Positions 1 to 8,175 are shown, numbered from the stretch's first letter. The stretch is DNA of 11,137 bases from Saprospiraceae bacterium UBA7328 (GCA_002471345.1 DKPS01000219.1:1-11137); one strand, 5' to 3'. Notes: generated by a model not told the origin, from the sequence alone. Numbers and translations: made by a program.

Positions 1-569
1 TCTTATGTGAAGCTGCAAAATATGATGTCATGTTAGTAGAGACAGTAGGTGTCGGGCAATCAGAAATAGAAATACTAAATATGACTGATTTATTGCTTCT
101 GTTGGCTCTTCCTGGAGGAGGAGATGAGATACAAGGCATAAAACGAGGAATAGTGGAAGTAGCAGATATTATCATTGTGAATAAGAAAGACAGATTCAAG
201 GAAGATGTGGTAGTGGACACTGTGAATACCTACAAATTTGCATTGCATCTTAATCCTATTAAATCAAGTAAATGGTCACGTTTAGTTCATGTTTGTTCTG
301 CCATCACTGGAGATGGGATGAATCAAATATTCAATGATATTGAGAAGTATTTCAATCTTATAACAACAAGCACCTATCTAAATGATAATAGAAGAGATCA
401 AAATGAAACTTGGCTTGATAAAAAGATCGAATATGAGGCCATTTCAGAAATAAAGAAAAGAATCAAAGACAAGGTAGATATGACTATCGTCAGATCAAAT
501 GTCAATGAAAAAAAATGGAGTGTACAACATGCTACCTCTGAGGTACTAAAATCTATTTTTAAAAACTGA
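1..569 (+). CDS. meaB: MeaB/ArgK-family GTPase, methylmalonyl-CoA mutase chaperone (5' end outside window)
   Basis: This is the C-terminal part (about 188 residues) of a G3E-type P-loop GTPase; the reading frame is open from base 3, so the Walker A half lies upstream of the window. Visible are the segment LVETVGVGQSE, which is diagnostic for MeaB/ArgK proteins, the hydrophobic strand ending in LALPGGGDEIQGIKRGI, and the guanine-specificity motif NKKD. An alanine-poor C-terminal tail follows, which in this family supports dimerisation. MeaB proteins protect and reload adenosylcobalamin-dependent methylmalonyl-CoA mutase, linking propionyl-CoA to succinyl-CoA in the cytoplasm. The mutase genes are not in the window, so this role rests on family knowledge. 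The family is usually about 320-350 residues long. The stop codon lies inside the 3' end of the convergent phosphatase gene (11-base overlap). The ATG at 30 is internal, not a start. Confidence 0.93.
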   Translation, partial: LCEAAKYDVMLVETVGVGQSEIEILNMTDLLLLLALPGGGDEIQGIKRGIVEVADIIIVNKKDRFKEDVVVDTVNTYKFALHLNPIKSSKWSRLVHVCSAITGDGMNQIFNDIEKYFNLITTSTYLNDNRRDQNETWLDKKIEYEAISEIKKRIKDKVDMTIVRSNVNEKKWSVQHATSEVLKSIFKN

Positions 570-1605
570 TTTCATCTATATCAACAACTTTACTAACAAC
601 TGGTAAAGCGGTAGAGTCTACGATACTCATCTTTACTTGAATCCCATTAGTATGAGTTATTTCTATTAAGCCAATATTATTTTGAGGAATTGCAGAACCA
701 ATACGATTTTTATTGGGTTCAATGTGGTGCCAAGTCTGGACAATGCCACTTGAAGTAACATCATACAAGGGATAGCCATTATCTATGGACATTTTTGAGA
801 CTTCTCCCCAATGGACATCACCAGAAATGAAGATTACTGCATTGGCTTCAGTCTTCTGGATAAGGTTGATCATTTTTTGCTGTTCATATGGGACATTAGT
901 CCAAGATTCCCATCCATTATATTCATGACTGAATTGATTACTTGAAGCGATTATTCTGATATCTGCATTGACTTTTAGCTCATTTTCTAACCACATCCAT
1001 TGCTCCTTACCAAGGAATGTACTATCAGCTTCCATGTTTGGTACATAGTCGTTTTTATGAAAAATACTATCCTTCGGATCTCTTTGCAAAAGATCATCTC
1101 TAAATGTTCGTGTATCCAATATGATTACCTGCACATTTATATCTCCTTTCTTTAAATATTCAGAACCATAAATTCCTTTATGATTTCTTTGATCAGAGTC
1201 CTGGTCAATTTTCCAAAAATCCATAAAGAGCCTCTTAGATTCCTCTTTGAATGGATAATGTCTTCCGGCATCATTTTCTCCGTAATCATGATCATCCCAA
1301 GTAGCCCATACTGTAGTAGCGTTCCAGAGTTTTTTAAATTCTAATCTATTTCCAAGAATCTCGTACTTCTTTTGCAATACTTCCATATCTCGAGTATCAC
1401 CATACACGTTGTCTCCTAAAAAAATAAAAGCATCTAGTTGTTTATCCGCAGCAACATTCAAAAGTGGAAGTGGTTCCTGATGACTTCCGCATGAGCCAAA
1501 TGCAATTCTAATAATGGTTTCATCAAGAGTTGCTCCTGTATTCTTTGGTTGGCAAGAGATTAATATTAAGCCAAGTAGAAATAGGAAAATCTGAAAATGC
1601 TTCAT
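559..1605 (-). CDS. PhoD-like lipoprotein metallophosphatase (alkaline phosphatase D family)
   Basis: This 348-residue protein has a short N-terminal hydrophobic signal ending in the lipobox LISC (Cys18), so it is probably a lipoprotein facing the periplasm or cell surface. The metal-site motifs of the PhoD branch of calcineurin-like phosphoesterases appear in order: GSC (37-39), GDNVYGD (64-70), WDDHDYGEND (103-112), LDTRTFR (163-169), SSNQFSH (about 221-227) and SGDVHWGE (261-268), then DVTSSGIVQTW near the end. The core is complete. PhoD-type enzymes hydrolyse phosphomono- or diesters using Fe/Ca ions; the substrate here cannot be read from sequence. It lacks the long N-terminal domain of classical Tat-exported PhoD, and matches the shorter lipoprotein form common in Bacteroidota. 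It is transcribed divergently from the MscS gene and converges on meaB. The start ATG is fixed by the lipoprotein signal directly after it. Confidence 0.92.
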   Translation of the reverse strand: MKHFQIFLFLLGLILISCQPKNTGATLDETIIRIAFGSCGSHQEPLPLLNVAADKQLDAFIFLGDNVYGDTRDMEVLQKKYEILGNRLEFKKLWNATTVWATWDDHDYGENDAGRHYPFKEESKRLFMDFWKIDQDSDQRNHKGIYGSEYLKKGDINVQVIILDTRTFRDDLLQRDPKDSIFHKNDYVPNMEADSTFLGKEQWMWLENELKVNADIRIIASSNQFSHEYNGWESWTNVPYEQQKMINLIQKTEANAVIFISGDVHWGEVSKMSIDNGYPLYDVTSSGIVQTWHHIEPNKNRIGSAIPQNNIGLIEITHTNGIQVKMSIVDSTALPVVSKVVDIDEISF

Positions 1606-1623
1606 TATAAATCACAGCTGTTG

Positions 1624-1650
1624 ACATAAAACTCTTCAAACATAAAACTC
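1624..1650. repeat. 11-base direct repeat in the phosphatase/MscS intergenic region
   Basis: ACATAAAACTC occurs at 1624-1634 and again at 1640-1650, a start-to-start distance of 16 bases with a 5-base spacer. The pair sits in the 79-base space between two divergent genes and overlaps the candidate -7 element of the phosphatase gene. It could be a tandem operator or simply a small duplication; the sequence does not tell which. Confidence 0.5.
1637..1644 (-). promoter_or_regulatory. possible Bacteroidota -7 element for the phosphatase gene
   Basis: On the minus strand this reads TATGTTTG, an exact match to the Bacteroidota -7 consensus TAnnTTTG. It lies about 31 bases upstream of the phosphatase ATG, which would give a leader of roughly 25 bases. 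A good TTG-type -33 element at the usual 19-21-base spacing is not evident; only TTAG-like sequence is there. The call therefore rests on one short motif. Confidence 0.4.
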
Positions 1651-1684
1651 ATTTAGCTCATAATTATAATCTAATTTTACACTC

Positions 1685-2524
1685 ATGGGCATTCCAGATT
1701 CAGTATATCATTGGACAATTTTTATTGCAATAATCGCAGTTACTTTTCTTTTGGCAATTGGGGTTAATAAAATATTCAAAAGGGTAATTGCAAAATCCAG
1801 CGAAGACCTACACAGCGATCCTACTAATTACTTATTCATCAGACATACAGTAATTGCCCTGATTTATACTTTAGGATTCAGTATTGCAATCTATAAGATT
1901 CCAGAATTACGAGTTCTAGCCAATTCGCTATTGGCGGGTGCTGGAGTCCTTGCTTTGGCTGTGGGTTTTGCTGCTCAACATGCTTTAAGTAATGTGATAA
2001 GCGGAATTTTTTTGGTGCTTTTTAAGCCTTTCAGAATTAACGATAGACTGAAAGTGAGAAATCTTTCTGGGATAGTAGAAGACATAACACTAAGGCATAC
2101 CGTAATTAGAGATTTTGAAAACAAAAGAATTATCATACCTAATACTATTATCAGTGATGAGATTATTATCAATTCAGATCATGGCGATGATGAGAAATGC
2201 AAATTTTTAGATTTTAACATTAGCTATGAATCGGATCTCTCGAAAGCTCGTGCCATTATACAAGAAGAAGTCATCAATCATCCTTTATTCCTCGATCACA
2301 GAGATCCTATTGAGAAAGAAAATGGAGATTCTCCTGTTACAGTTAGGGTAATAAATCTAGGTGAATATGCTGTTGAGTTAAGAGCGTGGGCCTGGGCTAA
2401 TAATGCTTCTGATGCATTCGTGATGGGTTGTGATTTGTATGAAAGTATTAAACTAAAATTTGACAATGTAGGAATTGAGATTCCATATCCTCATAGAACT
2501 ATAATACAGAAAAAGACAATCTAA
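1685..2524 (+). CDS. small mechanosensitive ion channel, MscS family
   Basis: This 279-residue inner-membrane protein has three predicted helices (about 10-30, 53-70 and 78-112). The third is the pore helix: it carries the small-residue pattern LAGAGVLALAVGFAAQHALSN followed by ISGIFLVLFKPFRINDRLKV, the hallmark of MscS. The beta domain follows, with the conserved IPNTIIS segment at about 150-157, then an alpha/beta C-terminal domain ending in GIEIPYPHRTI. Length and order match E. coli MscS (286 residues), so this is a minimal channel without extra domains. Such channels form heptamers that open on membrane tension to release solutes during hypo-osmotic shock. There is no clear Shine-Dalgarno site before the ATG, as is usual in this phylum. 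It is divergent from the phosphatase gene, and its stop lies 12 bases from the end of the convergent esterase gene. Confidence 0.95.
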   Translation: MGIPDSVYHWTIFIAIIAVTFLLAIGVNKIFKRVIAKSSEDLHSDPTNYLFIRHTVIALIYTLGFSIAIYKIPELRVLANSLLAGAGVLALAVGFAAQHALSNVISGIFLVLFKPFRINDRLKVRNLSGIVEDITLRHTVIRDFENKRIIIPNTIISDEIIINSDHGDDEKCKFLDFNISYESDLSKARAIIQEEVINHPLFLDHRDPIEKENGDSPVTVRVINLGEYAVELRAWAWANNASDAFVMGCDLYESIKLKFDNVGIEIPYPHRTIIQKKTI

Positions 2525-2536
2525 TATTTTTGTTAA

Positions 2537-3550
2537 TCAGTTATACTTCTTTCTCAAATACTCCCCCATTTCTTTTGCAGCAGTAAGTCCTTTTTTACCA
2601 AAAAGAGCAAGTGCAAAAAAGCCGTGTACAGCGCCCTCATACCTCTTCACAAATACATTGGCACCTTTATTTTTTAGCTTTTCTGCAAAAGCTTCACCTT
2701 CATCTCTTAATGGATCATATCCTGCAGTGATGAGATAAGTATCAGGAAACCCTTCAAAGTCATCATGAAGAAGTGGTGAAACCATTGGAGAGGTAGTATC
2801 GCCTCCGTTCTTAAAATATCCTTCATTAAAGGTGTCCATCAGTATTTTAGTAAGATAGTATCCTTTCTCAAAATCTGTGAAAGAGCCCCCTTTTTCACTA
2901 TGGCAGTCTGTAGCCGGATAAATTGGAACAACTTCCACTATACCTTTAGCACCATCTTTTTTTAATCTATCATAGGTGACAGCTATACTTAAATTACCTC
3001 CGGCACTATCTCCCATAAGGATGATTCTACTAGAGTCACAAAATTGAAATTCTTTATTATTCAATATCCATTCTACAGCATCTTGACATTCTTCAAGAGC
3101 ATGAGGATAAGGATATTCAGGAGCTAAAGAGTACTCTAGGGAAAGAACAGATAAACCTGAAGATTGACTAACTCTTATACATTGTTCTCTATAGCTATCT
3201 ATGCTACCAATACACCATCCTCCACCATGTATAAAAACTATTAGTGGCCTATTTTCTGCATCCGCAACTTTAAATGCCTCACTTTTAACGTCCCCATGCC
3301 TTGTTGGAATGCTAATTTGTTCATTGTTAGCAGTCAATTTTCTTTTCCTCACTTCTTTTATGGAAATATCGTCATAAGCATTCCTTAGATTGATGAGATT
3401 AGATCCAGCTTTAAATTCTGGTGTGAATTTTAACACTAGTCCTGTCTTGAATTCCACGAAGCCATGGGGTTTTTTGATAATTGAATAATAGGCTGCACCC
3501 AATCCACCTATTATACCGCCGATTATTCCTCCTGTGAGTAATACGCTCAT
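2537..3550 (-). CDS. alpha/beta hydrolase, hormone-sensitive lipase (family IV) type esterase with N-terminal membrane segment
   Basis: This 337-residue enzyme has the complete HSL signature: oxyanion-hole HGGG (108-111), nucleophile motif GDSAGG (180-185, Ser182), the acid in AGYDPLRDEG (Asp279) and catalytic His309 in VHGF. Family members hydrolyse short- to medium-chain carboxylic esters; the substrate is unknown. The first 25 residues are unusual: a glycine-rich hydrophobic stretch with GG every four residues (GGIIGGIIGGLG, 7-18), followed by KK, which looks like an uncleaved membrane anchor that could pack helix to helix. It is the second gene of an operon: its ATG overlaps the TGA of the DUF3604 gene in an ATGA, indicating translational coupling. 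The start is fixed by this overlap. Confidence 0.93.
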   Translation of the reverse strand: MSVLLTGGIIGGIIGGLGAAYYSIIKKPHGFVEFKTGLVLKFTPEFKAGSNLINLRNAYDDISIKEVRKRKLTANNEQISIPTRHGDVKSEAFKVADAENRPLIVFIHGGGWCIGSIDSYREQCIRVSQSSGLSVLSLEYSLAPEYPYPHALEECQDAVEWILNNKEFQFCDSSRIILMGDSAGGNLSIAVTYDRLKKDGAKGIVEVVPIYPATDCHSEKGGSFTDFEKGYYLTKILMDTFNEGYFKNGGDTTSPMVSPLLHDDFEGFPDTYLITAGYDPLRDEGEAFAEKLKNKGANVFVKRYEGAVHGFFALALFGKKGLTAAKEMGEYLRKKYN

Positions 3551-5436
3551 TTCAAATTGTTCTTAGACGGTAGATACCAAATAGGTGACGACCATGCTCT
3601 TTCTTGAATAGTTTTTCTTAGATCTTCAGGGTACTCAGTACCATATCTTATTTTATCCCAATGTGTATACCTAACTGTTGGAACTTCCAGCACTCGCAGA
3701 TAGTAAAATGCATGATGTTCTGGGTTGAATTCTTCATCCTCCCAAACTGTACTCAGGACTGCAGACCCAAATTCTGGATTGATTTCTCCAGTGGAGAAAT
3801 TGACCACATCGGAAGCTGAACCAAACTCTTTCTCGCTGACGACAGCATCTATGATATTCTCCATCAGTTCACCATCTTCATACCAACCTTTAATCACTTG
3901 TATTCTATCGAGATTAGCTCCTTCGGGATCTTTTGCAGCCCATATAACAAATTGAGGTCGATCCGCAATTTCGCCTAAATATTGACCCATTGGAATTCCC
4001 TTGAGGTAACCATCTACCACCATTTTTTCATAATCATCATAATTCTCGTCAAATTCCTTTCCCCCAAAAAATCTGACTTTCACTCGATTCCCACTAGTTG
4101 CAAAAGTCTCTTTCTTTTCTAATGATTCATAAATCTCTGGTCTTGTATTAGCTCTTGCCCAGACACCGATAAGCCCTCCAGGGTTTGTAGCATCTGCAGT
4201 TTTCAAATTGTTTTTAAGTATCCAACTCGAAGTACTTCTTGCTTCTGGAGTTTTATCAATATTCAAATGATTTCCTTGATAAGTATCGTCCTCTTCAGTA
4301 TTACCCGGAGTGCCATTATGTGTATCGGTACTTCCTATTAATCCATATTCATATGGATTGACTCCAAATTCTTCCTTATACTTCAGTCCACGCTTAAGGA
4401 CATGTCTTAAAAAATTATTTGGATCAGGGTTTTCTTCCTCTTTATAAATTTCAAAATTCGAATATTCATCTTCTGTCCATATAGCAGGGTGCACTTCGGA
4501 ATTACCCTTCGCTTGGTGAATCTCTGCTAAGGGTTCATTTTTATTTCTTGTTTTAACATAATCCATATCTATTGCAGAACCATCTGGTTGTGTATTAGAA
4601 AATGTTAATCCGTGACTCAAATTACTGTTGTGTGGAATTGCCATTACTGTCGACCCTGATTTTCTATAATTTTCTAAAGACTCCCACATTTTAAGTTCAT
4701 TATCCGCTTCAAAAGCACTAATGGGATATCGTGGAATCACCCCATCCTTAAAAATCACATTTCTGTGGAGATGGGCTCCTGAGCCTCCTAGAGACCACTC
4801 ATATCCTATGAACGTAGTAAACTCTCCTGGCCTATAGTGATTTTCAGCTGCTGCAATAATTTTATCCCAAGCCATAGAAGTCGTCTTGAACCCTTTGAAA
4901 AAATTAGGATGAATACGAGGTTGATCGCCGTAACCGATGGCAACACTTGCCATCCTTCTGAAAAAAGCTCTCTGCTTGGCAGTGTCTTGGCCTATATCTC
5001 TAAGCATTATGGAGGGTATCGTGTAATATCCTGATACACCCTTTGTCTGCGTGCTATACATCTCTCCTAGATATTCTGAATGATCCGTCACTGCAGCAAA
5101 ATCAAGAGGTCTTACAATTTTAACTTGATCATCTAATACTTTCACCGTTTGTCCTTTTGCAAACTGGTAAGCCTCCTCAGGTCCTGATGTAACACCTCCT
5201 ATATAAGCATCAAATGAATACTTCGTGTGCACATGCAGGTCTCCGAAATATGCATTCTTTAATGAAGACTTTAACACTTTTTTTTCTTCCTCTTCCCAGT
5301 CCTTGATCGCCCTGTTTTCTACAGGATTATGTACATCGTCTAGATTCGGTGCAGAAGGCATCAAAGTTTTATAGCTCCACCACCCAGCAACTAATAAGAG
5401 TACAATGCTTAGAGTAATCCATGTTTTTTTATTCAT
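3547..5436 (-). CDS. DUF3604 domain protein, PHP-like predicted metal-dependent hydrolase, membrane anchored
   Basis: This 629-residue protein starts with MNKK and a single hydrophobic segment (about 6-21), a signal anchor or signal peptide without a lipobox Cys, so the main domain is probably exported. The rest matches DUF3604. It shows GDLHVHTKYSFDA (65-77, as in PHP-domain motif I), VTDHSEYLG (116-124), GYEWSL (211-216), HLHRNVIF (222-229), IPHNSN (267-272), GSTDTHNGTPGNTEED (368-383) and a C-terminal YYLRVLE...RAWSSPIWY region. The His/Asp-rich motifs resemble a di- or trinuclear metal site, so hydrolase activity is a reasonable inference, but I know of no established reaction for the family. 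Length is typical. It is the first gene of a two-gene unit with the downstream esterase (4-base overlap), so the two probably work on related substrates. Confidence 0.92.
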   Translation of the reverse strand: MNKKTWITLSIVLLLVAGWWSYKTLMPSAPNLDDVHNPVENRAIKDWEEEEKKVLKSSLKNAYFGDLHVHTKYSFDAYIGGVTSGPEEAYQFAKGQTVKVLDDQVKIVRPLDFAAVTDHSEYLGEMYSTQTKGVSGYYTIPSIMLRDIGQDTAKQRAFFRRMASVAIGYGDQPRIHPNFFKGFKTTSMAWDKIIAAAENHYRPGEFTTFIGYEWSLGGSGAHLHRNVIFKDGVIPRYPISAFEADNELKMWESLENYRKSGSTVMAIPHNSNLSHGLTFSNTQPDGSAIDMDYVKTRNKNEPLAEIHQAKGNSEVHPAIWTEDEYSNFEIYKEEENPDPNNFLRHVLKRGLKYKEEFGVNPYEYGLIGSTDTHNGTPGNTEEDDTYQGNHLNIDKTPEARSTSSWILKNNLKTADATNPGGLIGVWARANTRPEIYESLEKKETFATSGNRVKVRFFGGKEFDENYDDYEKMVVDGYLKGIPMGQYLGEIADRPQFVIWAAKDPEGANLDRIQVIKGWYEDGELMENIIDAVVSEKEFGSASDVVNFSTGEINPEFGSAVLSTVWEDEEFNPEHHAFYYLRVLEVPTVRYTHWDKIRYGTEYPEDLRKTIQERAWSSPIWYLPSKNNLK

Positions 5437-5552
5437 AATGAATCATTGTTATGCTTCGAGCAATTAAGGAAAGTACAAATCTTAGTTTCAGAATATCTCT
5501 TAAGTTATCAAAAGGAGACTCAAAAATTTATTAAATGCATATAAGGGTAGAA

Positions 5553-6410
5553 TTATGTAACGTTTAGACTTCTAACAACTGATCTCACCATGTTCACTTG
5601 GCTCAGCTTACCTAAAGATAGAATCCGAGCTATATCCCACTTTTTCATTCCTAAAGCCTTTAGAATTTCACTCTCATCTGAGCCTTTCTGATACTCTTCA
5701 CTAACTCTTCCGTAAAAATCTAGTAAAAAATTCAATTTTGAACGAATGTGGGCTTTTCCATTTCTAAACTGAGGGTAATGGCTACAAAGAAGCACATCAA
5801 AATCTAGCCTAAGAATTTTCTTCAATGACTCAATTTGTTCTGATATATTTTCATTATCCATAAACACATTGATAAAAGTATTCACAAAATTATCTCCTGA
5901 AAACAACCACCCTTCATTAGACTCAAAAAGACAAATCATATCCTCAGCATGACCAGGAGTCTCTATAATATCGAATGTATATTTTTTAGTTTTCACTATG
6001 CTTTCTAAATCCAGTGATGTTAATTCTACCTTCTCATTTTGACCCCAAGTAGTGTGCTGAATTGGGGATACCCTTGGAGGATTTCTAAGAATATTTACGC
6101 ATTTAGGGGAAGCGAATATTTCAATTTCCATCTTTCTTTGAAGCGCATTTGCATTTCCAGAGTGGTCTTCATGATGGTGAGTAATGACACATTTATCAAT
6201 ACTCTCAGAATCTAGAGCATCTAAAAACTGTTTTTGAATATTTGGATGGCCTGTGTCAATCAATACTCCATCAATCAAATAGGAGTAAACAAATAGCTGT
6301 GGAGTTCCAAACCAATTTGAACCCATTGCCCACATAGATATATCTTGAAATCGACTTTTTGTAATTACATTCACCAAAGTAAAAGTGAAAAGAGTCAAAT
6401 TAAATTTCAT
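5553..6410 (-). CDS. metallo-beta-lactamase-fold hydrolase
   Basis: The open frame extends to an ATG at 6452 (299 residues), but I choose the second ATG, giving 285 residues. The longer form would overlap the divergent flavoprotein start by 15 bases, and its 14 extra residues are not part of the fold. Numbered from the chosen start, the zinc-binding motifs are THHHEDHSGN (HxHxDH at 78-83), TPGH (about 151-154), SGDNF (171-175) and CSHYP (209-213), all intact. The C-terminal part (about 245-285) is helical with DIARILSLGKLSQVNMVRSV, like the winged-helix tail of LACTB2/GloB-like members. These enzymes cleave thioesters, lactones or phosphodiesters; the motifs do not settle the substrate. Only 27 bases separate it from the divergent flavoprotein gene, suggesting overlapping control regions. 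Confidence 0.88.
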   Translation of the reverse strand: MKFNLTLFTFTLVNVITKSRFQDISMWAMGSNWFGTPQLFVYSYLIDGVLIDTGHPNIQKQFLDALDSESIDKCVITHHHEDHSGNANALQRKMEIEIFASPKCVNILRNPPRVSPIQHTTWGQNEKVELTSLDLESIVKTKKYTFDIIETPGHAEDMICLFESNEGWLFSGDNFVNTFINVFMDNENISEQIESLKKILRLDFDVLLCSHYPQFRNGKAHIRSKLNFLLDFYGRVSEEYQKGSDESEILKALGMKKWDIARILSLGKLSQVNMVRSVVRSLNVT

Positions 6411-6437
6411 TAAACAAACTCTAAAAACATCTAAAAA

Positions 6438-7571
6438 ATGAAGACCAGTCATTTGATTATTGGAGCAGGGCCTGCAGGACTTGCTATGGCAGGAAGATTT
6501 AGTTCCACGGGTATTGATTATGAAATATTGGAACAGTCAGATAAAGTGGCAGTAGCATGGCACAACCATTATGATCGACTACATCTACACACTGTAAAAC
6601 AACTTTCTGCATTGCCTCACATGGACTTCCCAGACGACTATCCCGTTTATGTTCCTCGAGCCAAATTGGTGGAATATTTTCAAAATTATATTCAAACATT
6701 TAGTATCCGTCCTCACTTTAATACAGAAGTCAAATCTTTAAAGAAAAAGACCGATAATTGGCTTGTAAAAACAAACACGGGAAAAGATATAATAGCTAAA
6801 AATGTGATTATAGCTACAGGTGTAAATAGAAATATGAATATTCCTAATTGGCCCGGAAAAGATCAATACAAAGGAAGTATAATTCATAGTAGGAATTATA
6901 AAAATCCTTTACCTTATAAAAACCAAAAAGTTCTAGTAATAGGAATGGGAAATACAGGGGCAGAGGTTGCTTTAGATCTGACAGAACATGATGTGGAAAC
7001 TCACCTTGCAGTCAGAGGTGAAGTTGGACTCATTCCAAGAGATGTGAACGGACAGCCTGTTCAACTAACAGCTAGAAAATTGGATAAACTCCCTTTTGGG
7101 CTAGGCGACTGGTTAGGGACGCAGATCAGAAAGGTAATCATAGGTGATATGTCTAAATATGGCCTAAGAGTATCAAAAATGCACCCAGCTGCCCAACTCA
7201 AGGAAACAGGTAAAACACCTGTAATAGATATTGGAACTGCAAAGGCCATTAAACAAGGAAAAATAAAAGTGCATCCAGGTATTAAAGAATTCAAATCAGA
7301 TGGAGTAATATTCACTAATGGTGTTTCTGAGTCTTATGATGCAATAATCCTTGCCACTGGATATAGAGCAGATGTGCAAGACTATTTAGAATCCACTGAT
7401 GGATTGTTAGATCACAATAATTTGCCAATAGAAAAGATCGGGCAGGGAAATCGAAAAGGGCTCTACTTTCTTGGATATGACAATTATAAATTGGGTGGCA
7501 TATTTGGTACAATCAGAGATGATAGTCTTTTGATTTTAAATGATATCGCAACTCAAAATCAAGGCAACTAA
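6438..7571 (+). CDS. FAD/NAD(P)-dependent flavoprotein monooxygenase, FMO/CzcO-like
   Basis: This 377-residue protein has two Rossmann nucleotide sites. The FAD site is GAGPAG (9-14), with Glu32 at the end of the second strand (EILEQ). The NADP(H) site is GMGNTGAE (169-176). Between them lies YKGSIIHSRNY (144-154), close to the FMO fingerprint FxGxxxHxxxF with aromatic substitutions at both ends. ATG (126-128) and ATGYRAD (306-312) are the usual linker motifs of class B flavin monooxygenases. It is shorter than animal FMOs and near plant YUCCA and bacterial CzcO (COG2072) proteins. Members oxygenate soft nucleophiles or carbonyls using NADPH and O2; the substrate is unknown. The gene starts 27 bases from the divergent MBL hydrolase and converges on the DUF1415 gene with 19 bases between stops. 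Confidence 0.9.
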   Translation: MKTSHLIIGAGPAGLAMAGRFSSTGIDYEILEQSDKVAVAWHNHYDRLHLHTVKQLSALPHMDFPDDYPVYVPRAKLVEYFQNYIQTFSIRPHFNTEVKSLKKKTDNWLVKTNTGKDIIAKNVIIATGVNRNMNIPNWPGKDQYKGSIIHSRNYKNPLPYKNQKVLVIGMGNTGAEVALDLTEHDVETHLAVRGEVGLIPRDVNGQPVQLTARKLDKLPFGLGDWLGTQIRKVIIGDMSKYGLRVSKMHPAAQLKETGKTPVIDIGTAKAIKQGKIKVHPGIKEFKSDGVIFTNGVSESYDAIILATGYRADVQDYLESTDGLLDHNNLPIEKIGQGNRKGLYFLGYDNYKLGGIFGTIRDDSLLILNDIATQNQGN

Positions 7572-7590
7572 AACATTTACTATTTACTAA

Positions 7591-8175
7591 TCATTCAGAA
7601 TTTTTCCTTTTTTCGTATTTCAAAAGATATTTATTTATAATTTTTCTCTTTCCTATTTTCTGCATAAGACTCTGGTTGCGTATTGGTATTTCATCAGTAT
7701 TACCATGATGAACTATTGCATTTTCAACTTCAATTACTCTCAACAAATGAATTATTGGATATGGTGATCGATTGGTATAATTTCTAACATCATCTACTTC
7801 AACACCTTCAAATTGATAATGAGGATGAAAAGAAGCCAATTGAATGGTGTCATCTAACTGCGATTTTTCTAACATCTCTTGAAATGTCTCTAAAATATCG
7901 AGAAAGAAATAGAAGTCTTCTAATCCATATGGAAAAACAATTAGTGTAGTAGAAAGGGATTTTATATCCTTCTGAACTATTGCATTACATTCCTCTATAA
8001 AAGTCTCTGCCCACTTATCAATAAGGTTTGAAGAAGATTCCACAATCCTAACACGACCATTTTCAAAAGGGCTTTTTGCAAAAGGACATAAACTGAGTCC
8101 AATTACGAACTCTTCAAGCCAGTTTTTTGTGTTAATTATTATATCGGTATTATCTTTTTCTAAGCTATCTGCCAT
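7591..8175 (-). CDS. DUF1415 family protein of unknown function
   Basis: This 194-residue soluble protein has no signal or membrane segment. It is recognised by the family's strongly conserved blocks: FVIGLSLCPFAK (23-34, with one Cys), LIVFPYGLEDF (78-88), ASFHPHYQFEG (114-124), NYTNRSPYPIIHLLR (132-146) and a late IPIRN (163-167). Length is typical. The conserved Cys, His, Asn and Arg suggest an active or ligand site, but I know of no established biochemical function for the family. It is divergent from the acyl-CoA ligase gene (64 bases between starts), so shared control is possible though not shown. The C-terminus is rich in Lys/Arg (KRKIINKYLLKYEKRKNSE), which is less conserved and may be lineage specific. 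Confidence 0.88.
   Translation of the reverse strand: MADSLEKDNTDIIINTKNWLEEFVIGLSLCPFAKSPFENGRVRIVESSSNLIDKWAETFIEECNAIVQKDIKSLSTTLIVFPYGLEDFYFFLDILETFQEMLEKSQLDDTIQLASFHPHYQFEGVEVDDVRNYTNRSPYPIIHLLRVIEVENAIVHHGNTDEIPIRNQSLMQKIGKRKIINKYLLKYEKRKNSE

Noticed and set aside
1621..1649. TTGACA at 1621-1626 as an E. coli type -35 for the MscS gene
   Set aside because: No TATAAT-like -10 at 17-base spacing (AAAACT instead), and Bacteroidota primary sigma factors do not use this pair.
3725..3955. Plus-strand open frame inside the DUF3604 gene
   Set aside because: It lies wholly opposite a strongly conserved coding region and shows a low-complexity Ser/Thr-rich translation with no motif.
6411..6452. 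Longer start for the MBL hydrolase at 6452
   Set aside because: It overlaps the well-supported flavoprotein start by 15 bases and adds 14 residues outside the fold; the ATG at 6408-6410 fits better.
7061..7512. Minus-strand open frames inside the flavoprotein gene
   Set aside because: They are antisense to intact FMO motifs, have no recognisable domain and no upstream signals.
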